Below are positions 47,018 through 57,039 of a DNA stretch of 64,000 bases, in pieces (the stretch's first letter is position 1; each line of letters begins with the position of its first letter). A model generated the notes under the pieces. It made no database searches. It was not told the DNA's origin and saw only the letters and a program-made list of their open reading frames with translations. The DNA is taken from NCBI RefSeq assembly GCF_900100795.1, contig NZ_FNCO01000008.1:124001-188000 (forward strand), given 5' to 3'. The stretch is from Pseudomonas abietaniphila (GTDB taxonomy: Bacteria; Pseudomonadota; Gammaproteobacteria; Pseudomonadales; Pseudomonadaceae). The position numbers and the translations under genes were made by a program.

Positions 47018-48154
47018 TCAAGAACCGCCTTTCTCACCCTTCTCATGACTCGGGTCATAGGTCCGGGTGATGTCACCACCGAGGCGGAAGTTCTTGAACG
47101 GCTGCATCTTGTGCTTCTTGTCCAAGGTGTCCGGGCCGCAGTCGTAGAGTGAGCAGTACGGTTCCAGCCAGGCGAATTTCATGTCTTTCTTCAGGTCCGT
47201 CATGTCCTGCTTCTGACCATCCTTGGCCTGGAATTCGTCGCCGGAATCCTTGACGCCAGCCAGCACCCGATCACCCAGACGCTTCAGCGCGCCGTTGTTT
47301 TCAGGACGCAGATCGACCCCGTTGGCCTGGGCGAAACTGGCGATCATCGCCAGCGGCGGCAGCGCGTAGTTGTGGTATGCCAGCGCGCGCTGTTTGCGCT
47401 TGAGCTCGTTAGGCAGGAAGCCTTGCGGGTCGACCTGGTTGGCGGCGATCTTGAATTCCTTGACCGACCAGTCGAACAAATCCTTGCGGTTAGTCGCCAC
47501 GGCGGTGGACATCACCGACCAGGCTGCCCAGTACGAGTGGTTGTTGGTCTTGTCGAGCGGCAGGTTGTCCCAGTCGCTGACCACCTGATCAGCCAGCTTG
47601 CTGAACCAGGCCTCGATCACTTGCGCGTCCTGCTGGCGGGTCGCCAGTGGATGCGACTCGGAGAACTTCAGGCGCAGGTACGAAGACGACATGCTGCCCA
47701 GTGCCCATTTACGCATCGACTTGCCGGTGTGGTTGAAGTCTTTGGACTCCAGCGCATCGGCCTTGGCCCATGTGGTCAACATGTTGAGCGCGCAGTCCAG
47801 TTGCTCGGGGCGACCGTCACGCATGTACTGCATCACCACTTTGCTGGTGTTGCGTTCCATGGTGGTGATGTCTTTGGTGGAGTCGCGGAAGGCTTTTTCC
47901 GAGACTTCGTTCAGCGTGGAGCGAGCCTTGTCCGAGCCTTCGTACTTGCTGCGAAATTGCAGCGAGCCGGTATACGGCTGCGGAGTGGCCTCACAGCTGA
48001 ATTTGCCTTCGCCGCTTTTGAATTTCTCGACGCCTTCGTAGTAGCCCTGCGGCGGCACGAGGGTCGACGCAGCGCTGGCGCTGGTGGCGAACGTCGCGCC
48101 GGACAGCACGGCCAGCGAGAGAAGGGTAGGGAGCATCAGTTTTGGAGTGTGCAT
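47018..48154 (-). CDS. algL: AlgL, periplasmic alginate lyase
   Basis: The 378-residue PL5 alginate lyase has a signal peptide (cleavage near TSASA, about 26) and an all-helical barrel with the catalytic NNHSYWAAW motif near residue 200, plus WALGSMSSSYLRLKFSES. It clears mislocalised polymer in the periplasm during secretion. ATG 48154 is chosen because the signal peptide starts there; the frame stays open to 48322 inside algX. Eight bases separate it from algX. Confidence 0.97.
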   Translation of the reverse strand: MHTPKLMLPTLLSLAVLSGATFATSASAASTLVPPQGYYEGVEKFKSGEGKFSCEATPQPYTGSLQFRSKYEGSDKARSTLNEVSEKAFRDSTKDITTMERNTSKVVMQYMRDGRPEQLDCALNMLTTWAKADALESKDFNHTGKSMRKWALGSMSSSYLRLKFSESHPLATRQQDAQVIEAWFSKLADQVVSDWDNLPLDKTNNHSYWAAWSVMSTAVATNRKDLFDWSVKEFKIAANQVDPQGFLPNELKRKQRALAYHNYALPPLAMIASFAQANGVDLRPENNGALKRLGDRVLAGVKDSGDEFQAKDGQKQDMTDLKKDMKFAWLEPYCSLYDCGPDTLDKKHKMQPFKNFRLGGDITRTYDPSHEKGEKGGS

Positions 48155-48161
48155 AAGAGCC

Positions 48162-49601
48162 TCATAACCCGGCTTGCGCGGTTTGATGCGCGACATTCGG
48201 GAACACGTTGCGTTTGCATACTTTCGCTTCGACCTGCTGTGGCGCAGCGCCCGCTTCGGGACCCTGCACTTCCAGTGCGAGCAATTGCTGGTCAGCCCAG
48301 TCCTTGTCGTCGCGCAGTTCAAACGAGAAGCGCCCGTCGGTTTCAGATGTTTCAGGTTTTTCGATCTTCAGGTCTTCGTGGCGGCCGTTCATGTACCAGA
48401 GGCGCGCCTGAAGGGTTTTCACCGAGGTGTCGGCGAACTTGATGTCGATCTGATTACTGCCGTTGCGCACATCCTTGATGCCGTTTTTGCCGTTGACCAA
48501 CAGCTCGTTGGTGCCTGGCTTGAGCGTCGTGCTGGTGGACATCAGCGCCGGTTTGCCCTCACAACCGTTGTCCAGCAGCGACATCATCTGGCGATAGATG
48601 GTCTCCTGGTCCAGGCGGTACAGAGGCGAGAATTCCCAGATGAGAATTTTCGGTGGGTGTTTCTGGAAGTCATCGCTGCCCAGGTACTGCAGCATCGAAC
48701 CTTCAAGGCCGCCGCCAGGGAAGGCGACGTTCAGCACATCAGCACCGATGTATTCCTGCAAAAAGCCGGCGAAGTTGTAGTTCTTGCCGCTGTGACTGGT
48801 ACCGACCAGGGTGATTTCCGGGTTGCCGGAATCACCGAACAGATCGCCGTCGCCCGCTTCGCCTTTCGGTTCGGTTTCGAACTGATCCATGTACTGGATC
48901 GCGTAGCTGGTGCCGCACAATTGACCGGCCATGTTGTGCAGAGTGCCCTTCTTGCCCATGCGACCTGACAGATGGGTCTCGAACTCACGTCTTGGAACGT
49001 CAGCGAAAGCCGGCATTTTTTTCACCGACTCGGCGACGATTTTTGCTGTGCGCTGGGCGCCGTATGGTGTCCAGTGCTGGTCGCCACGGAAGTAGAAATC
49101 GTGCGCCTGTTGCTCGTTGGTCAACGGCGACAGGTCCGGCACGGTGTAGCCCATTTTGGCGAAGCGACCAAGCATCGCCTGGTAGTTACGCAGCGCCGTG
49201 TTGTAGTCGAACTTGTCGCGTTCGGCCGGGAACAGTTTGTTGCGATCCACCAGACCCCGGGTCGGCTGATACACCACGACCAGCTCCACACCTTTGCTCT
49301 TGAAGGCGTCATGCAGCTGTTGCATGCGACGGTAGCCTTCAGGCGTGGTGTCGAACTCGGTGCGCAGGTCTTCGCGGGTCCGGAACAGCCAGTCGCCCTG
49401 AGCCTGGACCAGCGTGGTGAAGTTCTGCTGATAGCGAGTGACATAGTTTTTCTCGTCATGCGCTTCAGGGCAGAGGCTGCAGCAAGGTTCTGCGGTGAAG
49501 CTGGGCGCTGTGGCGTCGGCGGCATACGCAGCGTTGCTGGCAGCGAACAGTGCAGCGGTCAGGCCCGAGAGGCTGAGCAATTTGATCAAGTGTGCGTGCA
49601 T
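48162..49601 (-). CDS. algX: AlgX, terminal alginate acetyltransferase and scaffold
   Basis: The 479-residue periplasmic protein has a signal peptide (AAYA near 27), an SGNH-like domain and a C-terminal carbohydrate-binding module. The catalytic pair sits in YFRGDQHWTPYGA and the serine in LVGTSHSGKNYNF. It transfers acetyl groups to the nascent polymer and links the polymerase complex to AlgK/AlgE. Its length is close to that of the P. aeruginosa protein. Confidence 0.97.
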   Translation of the reverse strand: MHAHLIKLLSLSGLTAALFAASNAAYAADATAPSFTAEPCCSLCPEAHDEKNYVTRYQQNFTTLVQAQGDWLFRTREDLRTEFDTTPEGYRRMQQLHDAFKSKGVELVVVYQPTRGLVDRNKLFPAERDKFDYNTALRNYQAMLGRFAKMGYTVPDLSPLTNEQQAHDFYFRGDQHWTPYGAQRTAKIVAESVKKMPAFADVPRREFETHLSGRMGKKGTLHNMAGQLCGTSYAIQYMDQFETEPKGEAGDGDLFGDSGNPEITLVGTSHSGKNYNFAGFLQEYIGADVLNVAFPGGGLEGSMLQYLGSDDFQKHPPKILIWEFSPLYRLDQETIYRQMMSLLDNGCEGKPALMSTSTTLKPGTNELLVNGKNGIKDVRNGSNQIDIKFADTSVKTLQARLWYMNGRHEDLKIEKPETSETDGRFSFELRDDKDWADQQLLALEVQGPEAGAAPQQVEAKVCKRNVFPNVAHQTAQAGL

Positions 49602-49614
49602 AGAAATGGCTTCC

Positions 49615-51246
49615 TCAGTCCCGGAGTTGTTTCTGGCTTTCGACCGGGTCGATCAACACGGCTTTCTGTTGGCGGACCAGCAGATCAAGGATTTCGTCCT
49701 GGCGTTCGCCCAGTACGCCGTTGAAGCTGATCCCGCTGCTCTTGGTCGGTGCGAGCATCGACACTTTGTACAGCTCGACGCTGAGCGGCGAATCGATGGA
49801 CAGCGGGCCAGACCCGTTGGAGGTCAGTTCGCCGCCGACCATGATCAGCGACACTTCGGCGTCGAACGGGTCGAGCTTGATGTCGCGGTCGGTGTCGGAG
49901 AGGTCCTTGATGTGGCCGTAGACGCCCATCAGGCCGTTACCGATGGCCAGGTTCTCGTACAACTTGATGTTGGTGCTGTTGCGGACCCGGATGCCGTGAC
50001 GTTTGTTGGCGAACACGCGGTTGCCCCACAGCAGGTTGTCGGCACTTTCATACAGCGTGATGCCGTCGGTGTGGTTGCGGTAGATCTGGTTGTACGCCAC
50101 CAGATTGTTCACGCTGTTACGGTCAAGCACGATGCCGGAGAGGTGGTTTTCGTAGCTCTTGTTGTTGATGATGAAGCTGTCGTTCACCTCACGGGAAATA
50201 ATGATCCCGTGCTTCTTCTTGGTCCCGTAAACAGTGTTCTCGGCGATGATCAGACCGTGGGAACGGTCGTGCGGGTCGATGCCGTAGACGATGTTGTCGT
50301 GGTAGGTATTGCCCTTGACCACGAAGTCCCGGGTTTCATAGCAGTAGTAGCCGTACCACATGTCCGAGAACTCGGAGTTGACGATCCAGCCGGTCGGGTC
50401 CGGGCGGTTCATCTGCGCCTTCATGTTCGGGGTGTACTGCGAAATGCTCAGACCGTACGACTTGCTGTTGTTGTAACCCAGGCTCGCCACTTTGGTGTTG
50501 AACATGTAGGTCTGGGTACCGCCCCAGGACAGCAGGAACGGACGGAATTCCTTCGGCGCCTTGAACGTCGACGGGCCGTTGGCTTTCTCGCTCCAGCCGG
50601 TCAGTTTCGTGTCCATCACGAACAACTGGTTGTCGTTCACCAGAAACGCACCGGCCTCCTGCGACAGGCGCAGTTCGCTGGTTTTCTTGTCGATTTCCAG
50701 GATGCCTTTCTTGCCGACCACAATCGGCAGACGCGCCAGAAAGACGCCTGGCGAGGTTTCGCTCAGGTACTGTTTAGGCACCTTTTTCGCGAGTTCCTGA
50801 AGGTTCATGTAACCGTCGTCGACGAAGATCGCCTGCGGGATGCCGTGCTGACGGGCCACCCATTCGGACATCTTGTTATCGCCGCCGATGAACTCCTTCA
50901 GCGCGTCTTCCTGCATCATGCGACGAATCGAAACCTTCGCCGCCTTGCTGCGCACGATCTTCTTCTGCATGGCCTGTTGGGTATAGCCCGAGAGGTCTGG
51001 CAGTTTGGGTTTGTCCATCATCAGCGGGCCGGTTGGCGGGCTGGAGATGGTGTACGTTTTCGCCTGATGCAGACCTTTGACCACTTCTTCACCGGCGGCC
51101 GGTTGCGCGGCGGCAGCGGGTGCTACTGGCGCGGTGCTGGCCATGGCCGCAGTGCTTGCCAGCAGTAAGGCGCTGCTGAGTACTGCGCTTTCCAGCAGCG
51201 CGTGGGGCCATGCCCGGTGACGCACACTGTTTGCTTGGCTGTTCAT
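49615..51246 (-). CDS. algG: AlgG, mannuronan C5-epimerase
   Basis: The 543-residue enzyme has a signal peptide (AAMAS region, about 35) and a right-handed parallel beta helix with the catalytic DPHD motif in YGIDPHDRSHGL. Many NxxSxNN-type coils precede and follow it. It converts D-mannuronate to L-guluronate in the polymer within the periplasm and is also structural in the secretion complex. It ends 13 bases before algX. Confidence 0.97.
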   Translation of the reverse strand: MNSQANSVRHRAWPHALLESAVLSSALLLASTAAMASTAPVAPAAAAQPAAGEEVVKGLHQAKTYTISSPPTGPLMMDKPKLPDLSGYTQQAMQKKIVRSKAAKVSIRRMMQEDALKEFIGGDNKMSEWVARQHGIPQAIFVDDGYMNLQELAKKVPKQYLSETSPGVFLARLPIVVGKKGILEIDKKTSELRLSQEAGAFLVNDNQLFVMDTKLTGWSEKANGPSTFKAPKEFRPFLLSWGGTQTYMFNTKVASLGYNNSKSYGLSISQYTPNMKAQMNRPDPTGWIVNSEFSDMWYGYYCYETRDFVVKGNTYHDNIVYGIDPHDRSHGLIIAENTVYGTKKKHGIIISREVNDSFIINNKSYENHLSGIVLDRNSVNNLVAYNQIYRNHTDGITLYESADNLLWGNRVFANKRHGIRVRNSTNIKLYENLAIGNGLMGVYGHIKDLSDTDRDIKLDPFDAEVSLIMVGGELTSNGSGPLSIDSPLSVELYKVSMLAPTKSSGISFNGVLGERQDEILDLLVRQQKAVLIDPVESQKQLRD

Positions 51247-51273
51247 CTCATTGCACTCCTATCGCGGCTTGCA

Positions 51274-52779
51274 TCAGAAGCGCCAGATAACGTCGACGAT
51301 GGCGCGGTGCATGTAATCGTCCACGCCGCTGTGGTAGGCATCGCCAGGCTTGAACACGCCTGCGCGCAGACGAATCAGGGCAGACGGCTCGTCGAACGAC
51401 TGGCTCACCGAAGCAGGCAGCAAGCCCTGCTTGAAGTACTTGGTCACGACCAGATCCATTTCCTGACCCAGATCCTTGCGGCCGTCTTCCAGCGGCAGGG
51501 AGTCGAACGTGCTGACGCCATCGGAATCGACATTCTCGCGGGCCGGGTTGACGCCTGCGCCGCCGATACCTGCGTGACCGTCGACACGACGGAACTTGTG
51601 GTAGATCAGCGAGGCGTCGTACTCGTCCTGCATCTGCCAGGACGCGAACAGCGAGCCGGATTCCACGTTGGCCATTTCGCCCTGGAACGCCTCGCCGAAG
51701 CGATGCACGCGCGAGCGAGTGCCGGTCCAGTTCGAGCGGTTGCTTTCCAGGCCGTTCTGTTCGTAGTTCTTGCTGGCGCGAGAGTAGGCACCGCCCACTT
51801 GCCACATCGGGTCCAAACGGAAACGCAGACCCAGATCGGTGGCCCAGCCGTTGACGTTTTCGTTGTTCTTGTCGCCCGCGACGTATTGATCGGCAGCAGG
51901 GTCGTAGGTGGTGGCGAGGCGATCGCGATCACCGGTCAGCCAGGTCACGCTGCCCCAGTAGTTGACGGTGTTCAGGTTGCGATAGTTGTACGCATCGCTG
52001 TTGGCCTGAAGGCCCAGCCAGGTCAGGTCGCCACGGGAGGTTTTGTCCAGATCGTCCACGGCTTCGCCCGGGTGTTTCAGACTGCCGCCGTCGTGACTGT
52101 GATGAGCACGAACGCCTGCCCATTGGCCCGGTGTCCATTGGTACTCCACGTCACCGAACAGGTGCTGGCGATCCTTGTCCTGAGCCGACAGTTCGGTCAG
52201 GTCCGTGCGGTATTCGCTGAAGCGCTCGGCCGCGCCCACTTCTGCCTTCAGCAGGGTGGTGTCGAACGTCCAGTTCAGCGCTTCGATGTTGGTGTCGTGC
52301 CATTGGCCGTCGTCATTGCGCAGGCGCTGACGACCGAACTTGAGGATCTCGCCGGGGTAGGGCGTGAAGCCGCTGTAGCCAACCCAGAACTCACGCAGGG
52401 CCGCATAGCTGTCGTCCACTTCACGGCTGCTTGAGGTTTTGCGGACACGCTGGGTGGTCTGGCCGTTGGCATCGGTGGCCTGCTGGTCCAGCGGGTCGGT
52501 CTGGATGGTGTCGGTGGCAGTGACCACCTGGCCCATCGCGTAGCCGCTCCAGTTACCCCACTGACCGTACATCCATGGGCGCAGGTCCAGACCGATACCG
52601 TTGACGTCGCCACCGCCTCGGGTGCCCAGGTCACGGTCATCTTCCATCTGGCCGGTGGCCTTTACTTCGATGCCGAAGTTCTTGTCTTCGGTCAAGGCAG
52701 CCAATGTCGGCGTGGCCCAGATCAGGGAGAAACCCAGACCAAGCCCGGCCGCCATCAGAGGATTCAACTTAAGCTTCAT
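51274..52779 (-). CDS. algE: AlgE, outer-membrane alginate export porin
   Basis: The 501-residue beta-barrel protein has a signal peptide (cleavage near TLA, about 28) and alternating strands ending in the aromatic C-terminus VIWRF. Strongly conserved parts include GIDLRPWMYGQWGNW (written GIGLDLRPWMYGQW here), FWVGYSGFTPYPGEILKFGR and NWTFDTTLL. It forms the anion-selective exit pore for alginate, gated by AlgK. The start overlaps the algK stop by four bases. Confidence 0.97.
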   Translation of the reverse strand: MKLKLNPLMAAGLGLGFSLIWATPTLAALTEDKNFGIEVKATGQMEDDRDLGTRGGGDVNGIGLDLRPWMYGQWGNWSGYAMGQVVTATDTIQTDPLDQQATDANGQTTQRVRKTSSSREVDDSYAALREFWVGYSGFTPYPGEILKFGRQRLRNDDGQWHDTNIEALNWTFDTTLLKAEVGAAERFSEYRTDLTELSAQDKDRQHLFGDVEYQWTPGQWAGVRAHHSHDGGSLKHPGEAVDDLDKTSRGDLTWLGLQANSDAYNYRNLNTVNYWGSVTWLTGDRDRLATTYDPAADQYVAGDKNNENVNGWATDLGLRFRLDPMWQVGGAYSRASKNYEQNGLESNRSNWTGTRSRVHRFGEAFQGEMANVESGSLFASWQMQDEYDASLIYHKFRRVDGHAGIGGAGVNPARENVDSDGVSTFDSLPLEDGRKDLGQEMDLVVTKYFKQGLLPASVSQSFDEPSALIRLRAGVFKPGDAYHSGVDDYMHRAIVDVIWRF

Positions 52780-54188
52780 AGAGGTGCGTCCTCGCCGTCT
52801 TTTTCTTCTTGCAGCGTCTGCAAGGCCAGCGCGTTCTGCGCCGTGGTGCCACGGACCTGCTGTTCTCGTTGGAGAAGGCTCTGCGCTTGCGCGCGCTTCT
52901 CAGGCGGCAATTGATCGTTGAGCTGTTGCGCAAGGTCCGCCGCTTGTGGCGTGCCTTGGGTCTGAGCGAGCTGACCGAACACCCAGGCGTTGACCGGGTC
53001 GGGCTTGATGCCTTTGCCCTGCGAGAACAATTGCGCCAGGGCGAAGTCGGCGCTGTTCTGGCCGCCGCGCGCGGAGGTCAGCAACTCGTCGACGGCTTTC
53101 TGGGCGTCGGGGTGGCCGAGGTAGCCACGGCGGTACAACTGACCCAGGTAGTAATGCGCGGAGATCTGCGTGGGCGCGGCCTTGAGCAGGTGCTCTTCGG
53201 CTTTCTTCGCATCCGGCAGGACCAGCTTGCCTTCGTAATACAGCTTACCCAGCAGCAACTCGGCGCGCGGTTGGTCCGCGGCACGGCCGTTGTCCAGGTA
53301 TTCCATCATCTTGTCGACGTCGCCGAGTTCGGGATAGTCGTACAGCAGCTGCGCCAGGCTGACCCACGAAGCCGGGTAGCCGGGGGCGACTTTTTCCAAC
53401 AGTTGCTGGGCGGTCTTCTCGTCGGGCTTGCCGATTGTCGAGTCGGCCAGTACGCGAGCGACGGTGTCGACGCGCATCGCCGGGACGGAGCCCATCGAAT
53501 AACCGCTCTGCATCTGTTCCAGCAATGCCGCCTGCTTGTCCGCTTCGCCACGTTTCTGGTAGACCGTCGCCAGTTCCATGTAGCAAACGTCGTTGGCACG
53601 CAGGGCCTGTTTGCAGATGCTTTCGACTTCACCCAGATGCTGGTCGTAGGTGCCTTGGGTGCGATAGAGCAGCACTTGGGCAAGACCCGCTTCCGGATAA
53701 CCCGAGGCGCGCCATTCGTTGATCTTTTGCTGCGCGTTCACGTTGGGGAACGTGTGCGGGTACTGCAGATACAGCATTGCCAGCGGGATCAGCGTGCCGG
53801 TTTCGCCGTTGGCGAACGCCTTCTTCAGCAGGCCCTCGGCTTCGCGTTGCTCGGCTTCGGTGGAGTTGGGTTTGACGGCCAGCAGCTTGCCCAGGCGCGA
53901 TTGCGCGCGGGGCGACGTTTCTGCGGCGGCGCGATAAGTCGCTTCGGCCTGCTTGATCAGCTCCGGGTCGCGTGTGCCGACCTGGATGTCCGCAAGACCT
54001 ACCTGTGCATCGCTATAACCCAGGTCCGCCAGTTGCCGATAGTTTTGCTCCGCCGTCGCGGTGTCACCGCGTTTGAGGGCTTCATTGGCCAGGCGTTGAT
54101 CGGGCAGGCCGGCACAGCCGCCCAGACCGATCGCGATCGCCAGGCTCAACAACGTAGGGGCTGACAAGCTTCGTAGTGGGCTAGCCAT
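52776..54188 (-). CDS. algK: AlgK, TPR/Sel1-repeat outer-membrane lipoprotein
   Basis: The 470-residue lipoprotein has a lipobox IGLGGC (Cys25) followed by serial TPR/Sel1-like repeats, for example YSDAQVGLADIQVG, ARLGKLL-like units and YYLGQLYRRGYLGHPDAQ. It localises and assembles AlgE and links it to AlgX and the inner-membrane complex. It is tightly packed between alg44 (2-base gap) and algE (4-base overlap). Confidence 0.96.
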   Translation of the reverse strand: MASPLRSLSAPTLLSLAIAIGLGGCAGLPDQRLANEALKRGDTATAEQNYRQLADLGYSDAQVGLADIQVGTRDPELIKQAEATYRAAAETSPRAQSRLGKLLAVKPNSTEAEQREAEGLLKKAFANGETGTLIPLAMLYLQYPHTFPNVNAQQKINEWRASGYPEAGLAQVLLYRTQGTYDQHLGEVESICKQALRANDVCYMELATVYQKRGEADKQAALLEQMQSGYSMGSVPAMRVDTVARVLADSTIGKPDEKTAQQLLEKVAPGYPASWVSLAQLLYDYPELGDVDKMMEYLDNGRAADQPRAELLLGKLYYEGKLVLPDAKKAEEHLLKAAPTQISAHYYLGQLYRRGYLGHPDAQKAVDELLTSARGGQNSADFALAQLFSQGKGIKPDPVNAWVFGQLAQTQGTPQAADLAQQLNDQLPPEKRAQAQSLLQREQQVRGTTAQNALALQTLQEEKDGEDAPL

Positions 54189-54190
54189 GT

Positions 54191-55363
54191 TTACAAACCT
54201 GCGGCCGTGGCTTTGTCGATCAGCCAGTTCAGGGACGGGCCGCGATCGCTGACCACTTCCACTGGACGACCGGCCAGGGTGCTGCTGAGCGATTCGTCAG
54301 GCTGGATCTGGACGCGCATGTCCGAAGACAGGTCCGCCGGGCTCAGTGCCGTGGAGCTGACGATCTTGCCGCTGTGAGTGCCTTCTTCGCCGGCGACCTG
54401 GAAGTTCACGCGGGCACCCGGCTGGACGTCGGCGAACTGGCGGTAGGTAAAGCGGGCGTCGACGGTGGCGGGAACGTTGCGCGGCACCATCTGGAAGATC
54501 ACATCGCCCTTGGCGGCATACTGACCATTGGCAACCAGTTGCTTGCCGACGACGCAGTCACATGGGCTGGTCAGCGTACCGGCGAGTTGACGGCCGAAGA
54601 GCTCTTCGATCTTTGCCGGCTGCATTTCGTCCGGGTCCAGGTTGCCCTTGAGTACGTCCAGCATGCTGGTGTTGAACGACGCCAGTGGCGCGCCTTTTGC
54701 GACATCGCCGTTCGGTGCGATGAGGCTGGTCACGGTGCCGTCACGCGGCATGGTCACGTCCATGGTCGGCACACTGACCAGACCGGACGTCGAGTGGCTG
54801 ACGAAGTACATGCCGTAAACCGACTTGGCGACGAAACCGAACGCCGCCAGACCGACGACGAAGATACCGGCGCTGAACGTCACGGCACGCAGACGACCGA
54901 ATGCGCTCAGGCCGCTGCCGCTGTCTTTCTTCTTGCGCGCCTTGGTGAAGTTGTCGCGCTGCAGGGTGGCAAGCACTTCGCCCATGCTGACGATGTCGCC
55001 GGACAGGTGAGAAGTGATCAGGTGGCGCAGGGTCGCGATGTCCTGAGCCTCCAGATGCTGGAACTGGCAACCGACACGGCCGCTGCTTGCGTCGACGGCG
55101 CGAACCTGAAGTTCGACGTCCATGGCCAGGCCCAGGTTATCGATCAGGAACTGCAGACGACCCTTGATGACCTGACCGGCAGCAAACTTCACGCCGCTCG
55201 GTGCGACGAAGCTCAGGCCGCCGGCAGAGAGGTCTTCGACACGCACCAACGGTGCATTTGGCTGGCCATTGAGCAGGCGCAATTTGGCTGGGATCTTGAC
55301 CCGTGCGTGTTGGCGCTGGGCTTCGGATTCATGGACGACGTTCACATTCACGGCTGTATTCAT
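54191..55363 (-). CDS. alg44: Alg44, c-di-GMP-binding PilZ co-polymerase
   Basis: The 390-residue protein has an N-terminal cytoplasmic PilZ domain with the c-di-GMP motif RQHAR (Arg17 and Arg21) and DLSAGG (Asp44, Ser46, Gly49). One membrane helix lies at about 165-185, and a periplasmic HlyD-like domain follows. c-di-GMP binding switches on Alg8 polymerase activity. All binding residues are intact, so alginate output should be c-di-GMP dependent. It lies 63 bases after alg8. Confidence 0.97.
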   Translation of the reverse strand: MNTAVNVNVVHESEAQRQHARVKIPAKLRLLNGQPNAPLVRVEDLSAGGLSFVAPSGVKFAAGQVIKGRLQFLIDNLGLAMDVELQVRAVDASSGRVGCQFQHLEAQDIATLRHLITSHLSGDIVSMGEVLATLQRDNFTKARKKKDSGSGLSAFGRLRAVTFSAGIFVVGLAAFGFVAKSVYGMYFVSHSTSGLVSVPTMDVTMPRDGTVTSLIAPNGDVAKGAPLASFNTSMLDVLKGNLDPDEMQPAKIEELFGRQLAGTLTSPCDCVVGKQLVANGQYAAKGDVIFQMVPRNVPATVDARFTYRQFADVQPGARVNFQVAGEEGTHSGKIVSSTALSPADLSSDMRVQIQPDESLSSTLAGRPVEVVSDRGPSLNWLIDKATAAGL

Positions 55364-55426
55364 GGCGGTTTATTCCTGATTAATCGAGTTGATCCATTGT
55401 GCTTTCAGAGCCCGTCAGAACCCTTT

Positions 55427-56908
55427 TCATACCAGCGTCAGCAACACTGCAACGAAGATGCTGCCAGCCGAGAAAGTCATGGTTCGAGACGACCAGGTGT
55501 TGAACCAACCCTGGAAGCTGGCCATGTCGCGGCTCAGTTTTGTGTCCTGGCGGGTCCAGGACTGACGGTCGAGGCGGAAGAAGACATAGATCTTCATCAG
55601 TGCGCCGACGATCTGGTTGTAATAGAGAATCATTGGGTAAGCCGGGCCGATGGCATGCCCGGAACACGACAGCAACAACGTGAGAATGAAACGGGTGATA
55701 CCGATCCACAGCAGGTAAACCAGCAGGAATGCCACGCCGTATTTGAAGCTGGCGAGCAGAGCGACGGTAAGGCCGAGAATCGAGGTCCACATCGACACGC
55801 GCTGGTCGAACAACACGATGCTGGTGAAGACACCGAGGCGGCGAACGCCAAGGCCCAGCGCACGCGAGTTCTGACGCAGGTTGTTGCCGTACCAGCGGTA
55901 CATCAGTTTGCGGCTCGCCTTGAGGAAGCTCTTCTCAGGCGGGTGTTCCACGGTGTTGATGGCGGCGTCCGGCACGTAGAACGTGTCGTAACCCAGGCGC
56001 ATGAGGCTGAACCAGCTGGACTTGTCGTCACCGGTCAGGAACTTGAAGCGGCCCAGGCGCCAGTGCTGCAGCGAGTCGCTTTCGACGTCTGCGATGAAGT
56101 CCGGGTCGGTGACCACGGTGGCGCGAAACACCGACATGCGACCGGTCATGGTCAGTACGCGCTTGGACAGGGCCATCGAGCACATGTTGATGTGGCGCTG
56201 GGCGAATCGCAGCTTGTGCCATTCGCTCATGATGTAGCCGCCGCGTACTTCACAGAATTCGTTGGTGGTCAGACCGCCGACGTTACCGAACAGCTGGAAC
56301 CACGGAACGGTTTTGCGGACCACGCCTTCGGCCAGCACGGTGTCGCCATCGATCACGGCCACCACGGCACGGTCATCCGGCATGTGGCGCGAGATGGCGC
56401 GAAAGCCGAATGCCAGGCCGTCGCGCTTGCCGGTACCGGCGATGCGCACGAAGTCCAGGGTCACGTGTGGAGGCGGGTTGTGTTTGGCCCACATCGCCTT
56501 GACCAGCAGTTCGTCGGACATCTCGACCAGCGAGCACACGACGGTGGTCGGGTAGCCGCAGGCGATGGCCTCCTCAATGACCGAGTTGTACACCTGAGCG
56601 GTGGTCAGCGCGTCGATACGAAAGCTGGTGACCATCAGGAACACGTGCGACGGATCTGCAGCCTTGCCGAGTTTGCGTACTTTACGGCGCAGGTGCGGAT
56701 AGACGATGTAGAGAAAAATCATGCCGCGCACAAAGTGCGTTGCGCCCATCGAGTAACGCCAGATACCGACGATCCCGACCAGGAAAATAAAGTCTTTCGA
56801 CTGTGAGTCGAAAAGAGTGACCGGCAGCGCCATCGCGATGGCGGCCAGCACGGTTAAATAAAACAGCCAACCTGCGGCCTGAAGTAAGCCGTGTTTTAGC
56901 CTGAGCAT
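55427..56908 (-). CDS. alg8: Alg8, alginate polymerase (GT2)
   Basis: The 493-residue inner-membrane family-2 glycosyltransferase polymerises mannuronate from GDP-mannuronic acid. It has N-terminal helices (about 8-30 and 40-75) and a cytoplasmic GT domain with VVAVIDGDTVL, DVESDSLQHWRLGRFKF and LMYRWYGNNLRQ. C-terminal helices complete it. ATG 56908 gives the N-terminus MLRLKHGLLQ and the usual length of about 494; a GTG frame from 56938 is unlikely. About 130 bases with repeats separate it from algD. Confidence 0.97.
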   Translation of the reverse strand: MLRLKHGLLQAAGWLFYLTVLAAIAMALPVTLFDSQSKDFIFLVGIVGIWRYSMGATHFVRGMIFLYIVYPHLRRKVRKLGKAADPSHVFLMVTSFRIDALTTAQVYNSVIEEAIACGYPTTVVCSLVEMSDELLVKAMWAKHNPPPHVTLDFVRIAGTGKRDGLAFGFRAISRHMPDDRAVVAVIDGDTVLAEGVVRKTVPWFQLFGNVGGLTTNEFCEVRGGYIMSEWHKLRFAQRHINMCSMALSKRVLTMTGRMSVFRATVVTDPDFIADVESDSLQHWRLGRFKFLTGDDKSSWFSLMRLGYDTFYVPDAAINTVEHPPEKSFLKASRKLMYRWYGNNLRQNSRALGLGVRRLGVFTSIVLFDQRVSMWTSILGLTVALLASFKYGVAFLLVYLLWIGITRFILTLLLSCSGHAIGPAYPMILYYNQIVGALMKIYVFFRLDRQSWTRQDTKLSRDMASFQGWFNTWSSRTMTFSAGSIFVAVLLTLV

Positions 56909-56935
56909 AATGGGGGTCCCTGAGTCAGTTACAAC

Positions 56936-57037
56936 CAAGCCGCAAGCCCCACACCTCGAGCAACAAGCGCGTGAACGCCTGAAGCTCGGGGCTTGAACTT
57001 GAAACTTGCAGCTTGTGGCTTGCCGCGTGCCGCTGCT
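56936..57037. repeat. GCTTG-rich repeats between algD and alg8
   Basis: Several GCTTG/CAAGC words (AGCCGCAAGCCCC, CAACAAGCGCG, CTTGAACTTGAAACTTGC, GCTTGTGGCTTGCCGC) form overlapping direct and inverted repeats. They can form hairpins in the operon transcript just after algD. Confidence 0.6.
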
Positions 57038-57039
57038 TC

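Noticed and set aside
49495..51168. 557-codon plus-strand frame over algG and the end of algX
   Set aside because: It is a shadow of algG with no signal, domain or ribosome site.
54374..56806. 810-codon open frame on the plus strand across alg44 and alg8
   Set aside because: It is antisense to two unmistakable alginate genes, has no ribosome site and a His/Gln/Asp-rich composition typical of shadow frames in GC-rich DNA.
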